Assembly: GCF_038002825.1 (NCBI RefSeq)
Contig: NZ_JBBODF010000001.1
Span: forward strand, 3,286,001-3,350,000
DNA from: Paenibacillus sp. FSL H8-0048
Lineage (GTDB): Bacteria > Bacillota > Bacilli > Paenibacillales > Paenibacillaceae
Reading direction: 5' to 3'
Length of the DNA stretch: 64,000 nt
This document shows positions 62,953 through 64,000 of the stretch, piece after piece; positions within the stretch are counted from its first letter, which is position 1; each line of letters begins with the position of its first letter. Under the pieces are notes generated by a model that was given only the letters and a program-made list of their open reading frames with translations, was not told the origin of the DNA and did no database searches. A program made the translations under genes and the position numbers.

Positions 62953-63330
62953 ATGTGGAACAGACGTCAACCACGTGCTTCGCTGAGGTCAACCGACTCG
63001 CTGATCGGACATGGCGGCACGCTTGAGGGGAAAGTGCATTGCGATACGAACCTGCGGATTGAAGGGAATTTCAGCGGGGAGATTCTATGTGAGGGTACTG
63101 TAACGGTCGGTGAGCACGGCACCGTCCACTCCAGCATTGAAGCGCAGGAGATCATCATCGCCGGCAAGGTCTATGGAGACGTAATCGCCCAGCGGAAGCT
63201 GATTCTCACCGGAACGGGACAGCTGCATGGTAACATTGCCGCCGGTTCCCTGAGCATTACGGAAGGCAGCCTGCTCAGCGGGGCTGTGGTCATGACCGAA
63301 CAGCCCGCCCCTGAGACAGGAGGCCACTGA
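62953..63330 (+). CDS. Bactofilin-family cytoskeletal protein
   Basis: 125 residues from ATG 62953 (AGGAGG 9 nt upstream). Central right-handed beta-helix typical of bactofilins: SLIGHGGTLEGKVHCDTNLR, IEGNFSGEIL, and repeated G-x-V/I-x2 turns. Bactofilins polymerise and localise wall hydrolases; pairing with an M23 peptidase gene is common. Confidence 0.93.
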   Translation: MWNRRQPRASLRSTDSLIGHGGTLEGKVHCDTNLRIEGNFSGEILCEGTVTVGEHGTVHSSIEAQEIIIAGKVYGDVIAQRKLILTGTGQLHGNIAAGSLSITEGSLLSGAVVMTEQPAPETGGH

Positions 63331-63345
63331 AAAAGTCCAACATAT

Positions 63346-63393
63346 AAAAAGGTATAGTCCTTCAATAAAATTGAAGAGGCTGTACCTTTTTTT
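63346..63393 (+). terminator. Intrinsic terminator after the bactofilin gene
   Basis: AAAAAGGTA...TACCTTTTTTT with an inner CTTCAAT/ATTGAAG stem, T7 tail. It could also lie in the left end of the insertion sequence that follows. Confidence 0.75.
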
Positions 63394-63430
63394 AGTATAA
63401 TGGAATTATCATGAAAGCGGGTGAGTGCGG

Positions 63431-64000
63431 ATGATTCGGCAACAGCAAACTTTGGTTCTGAGTCCTTATGCGGCACTGTATGACATCGTCGTGCCGAAGG
63501 ACAATGTGCTCCGTCAAATTAACGAACGGGTGGACTTCACTTTCATATACGAAGAACTGGAAGAAAAATACTGTTTGGACAATGGACGCAACGCTATTGA
63601 TCCTATTCGCATGTTTAAATACTTGCTTCTGAAAGCGATCTTTGAATTGTCTGACGTCGATATTGTCGAGCGTTCGAAGTATGACCTCTCGTTCAAATTT
63701 TTCCTTGGCATGGCACCAGAAGATTCGGTAATCGACCCAAGCTCCCTGACGAAATTCCGCAAACTGCGGCTGAAGGACATGGATCTGTTAGACATGCTTA
63801 TTGGTAAGACGGTAGAACTGGCCATCCAGTTGAATATTATTCAGAGCCATTCCATTATTGTTGACGCTACGCATACGAAAGCCCGTTACAATCAGAAATC
63901 TCCGAGAGAGATTTTGCAAGATCGTTCCCGGAAGTTACGAAAAGCGATTTATTCTATAGACGAATCCCTGAAAGAGAAACTTCCCGTCAAGAACGTAGTC
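63431..64000 (+). mobile_element. IS1182-family transposase, 3' end outside window
   Basis: An open frame from ATG 63431 (MIRQQQTLVLSPYAAL) to the edge encodes 190 residues. INERVDFTFIYEELEEKYC, DPIRMFKYLLLKAIFELSD, and the DDE-type SHSIIVDATHTKARYN segment match the DUF772/IS1182 group. It would be ~450-500 residues if intact. The IS borders cannot be fixed from here. Confidence 0.9.

Overview
The window looks like chromosomal DNA of a spore-forming, moderately GC-rich Firmicute, most likely Paenibacillus. The pointers are S-layer homology (SLH) surface proteins, an H-type small acid-soluble spore protein, GC-rich codon use with strong GGAGG ribosome binding sites, T-box leaders, a CIRCE-controlled groESL operon, and a groESL/tat/moa/ydiF/tsaD gene order that I recall from Bacillus subtilis.

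Layout. 1-6 kb: a truncated LytTR response regulator and its GHKL kinase; three overlapping very small genes, two of them membrane proteins; and a second two-component pair (7TM-PAS kinase plus a response regulator with a BTAD output). 6-20 kb: one 4,689-residue surface protein with three SLH domains, a beta-helix-like region, about 24 beta-rich repeats and then about 1,900 residues of helical repeats. 20-36 kb: a tightly packed four-gene operon, visibly AT-richer than its surroundings, encoding an SLH-anchored clostripain-like protease, a 2,272-residue Ig-like-repeat secreted protein, a 1,896-residue secreted protein ending in a dockerin, and an SLH protein with an N-terminal cohesin-like domain. 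I regard this operon as the best candidate for an undescribed system: a protease-associated, cohesin/dockerin-like surface assembly. 36.4-37.4 kb: an AT-rich tRNA-dihydrouridine synthase.

37.5-51 kb is a conserved housekeeping block: groEL, groES, tatC, tatA, moaB, moaC and a 5-formyl-THF cyclo-ligase on the minus strand, the ABC-F gene ydiF on the plus strand, then leuA with two tandem leucine T-boxes, and tsaD-rimI-tsaB-tsaE. The ydiF-leuA gap carries a cluster of DnaA boxes and a short repeat family. 51-61 kb: a DMT transporter, sspH with a small acidic partner, Ku and an LigD-type ligase, an ECF sigma/anti-sigma/secreted-protein operon, a separate LigD-type polymerase, a YitT-family protein and a cardiolipin synthase. 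61.7-64 kb: an M23 peptidase, a bactofilin, and the start of an IS1182-type transposase that runs off the window.

How the parts work together: the two kinase pairs and the ECF unit are sensing modules. The SLH proteins and the four-gene operon build the cell surface. Ku, ligase and polymerase form a split non-homologous end-joining system, probably protecting spores. The tsa genes make the t6A tRNA modification, and the T-boxes couple leuA to leucyl-tRNA charging. No CRISPR array, tRNA or rRNA gene was seen.
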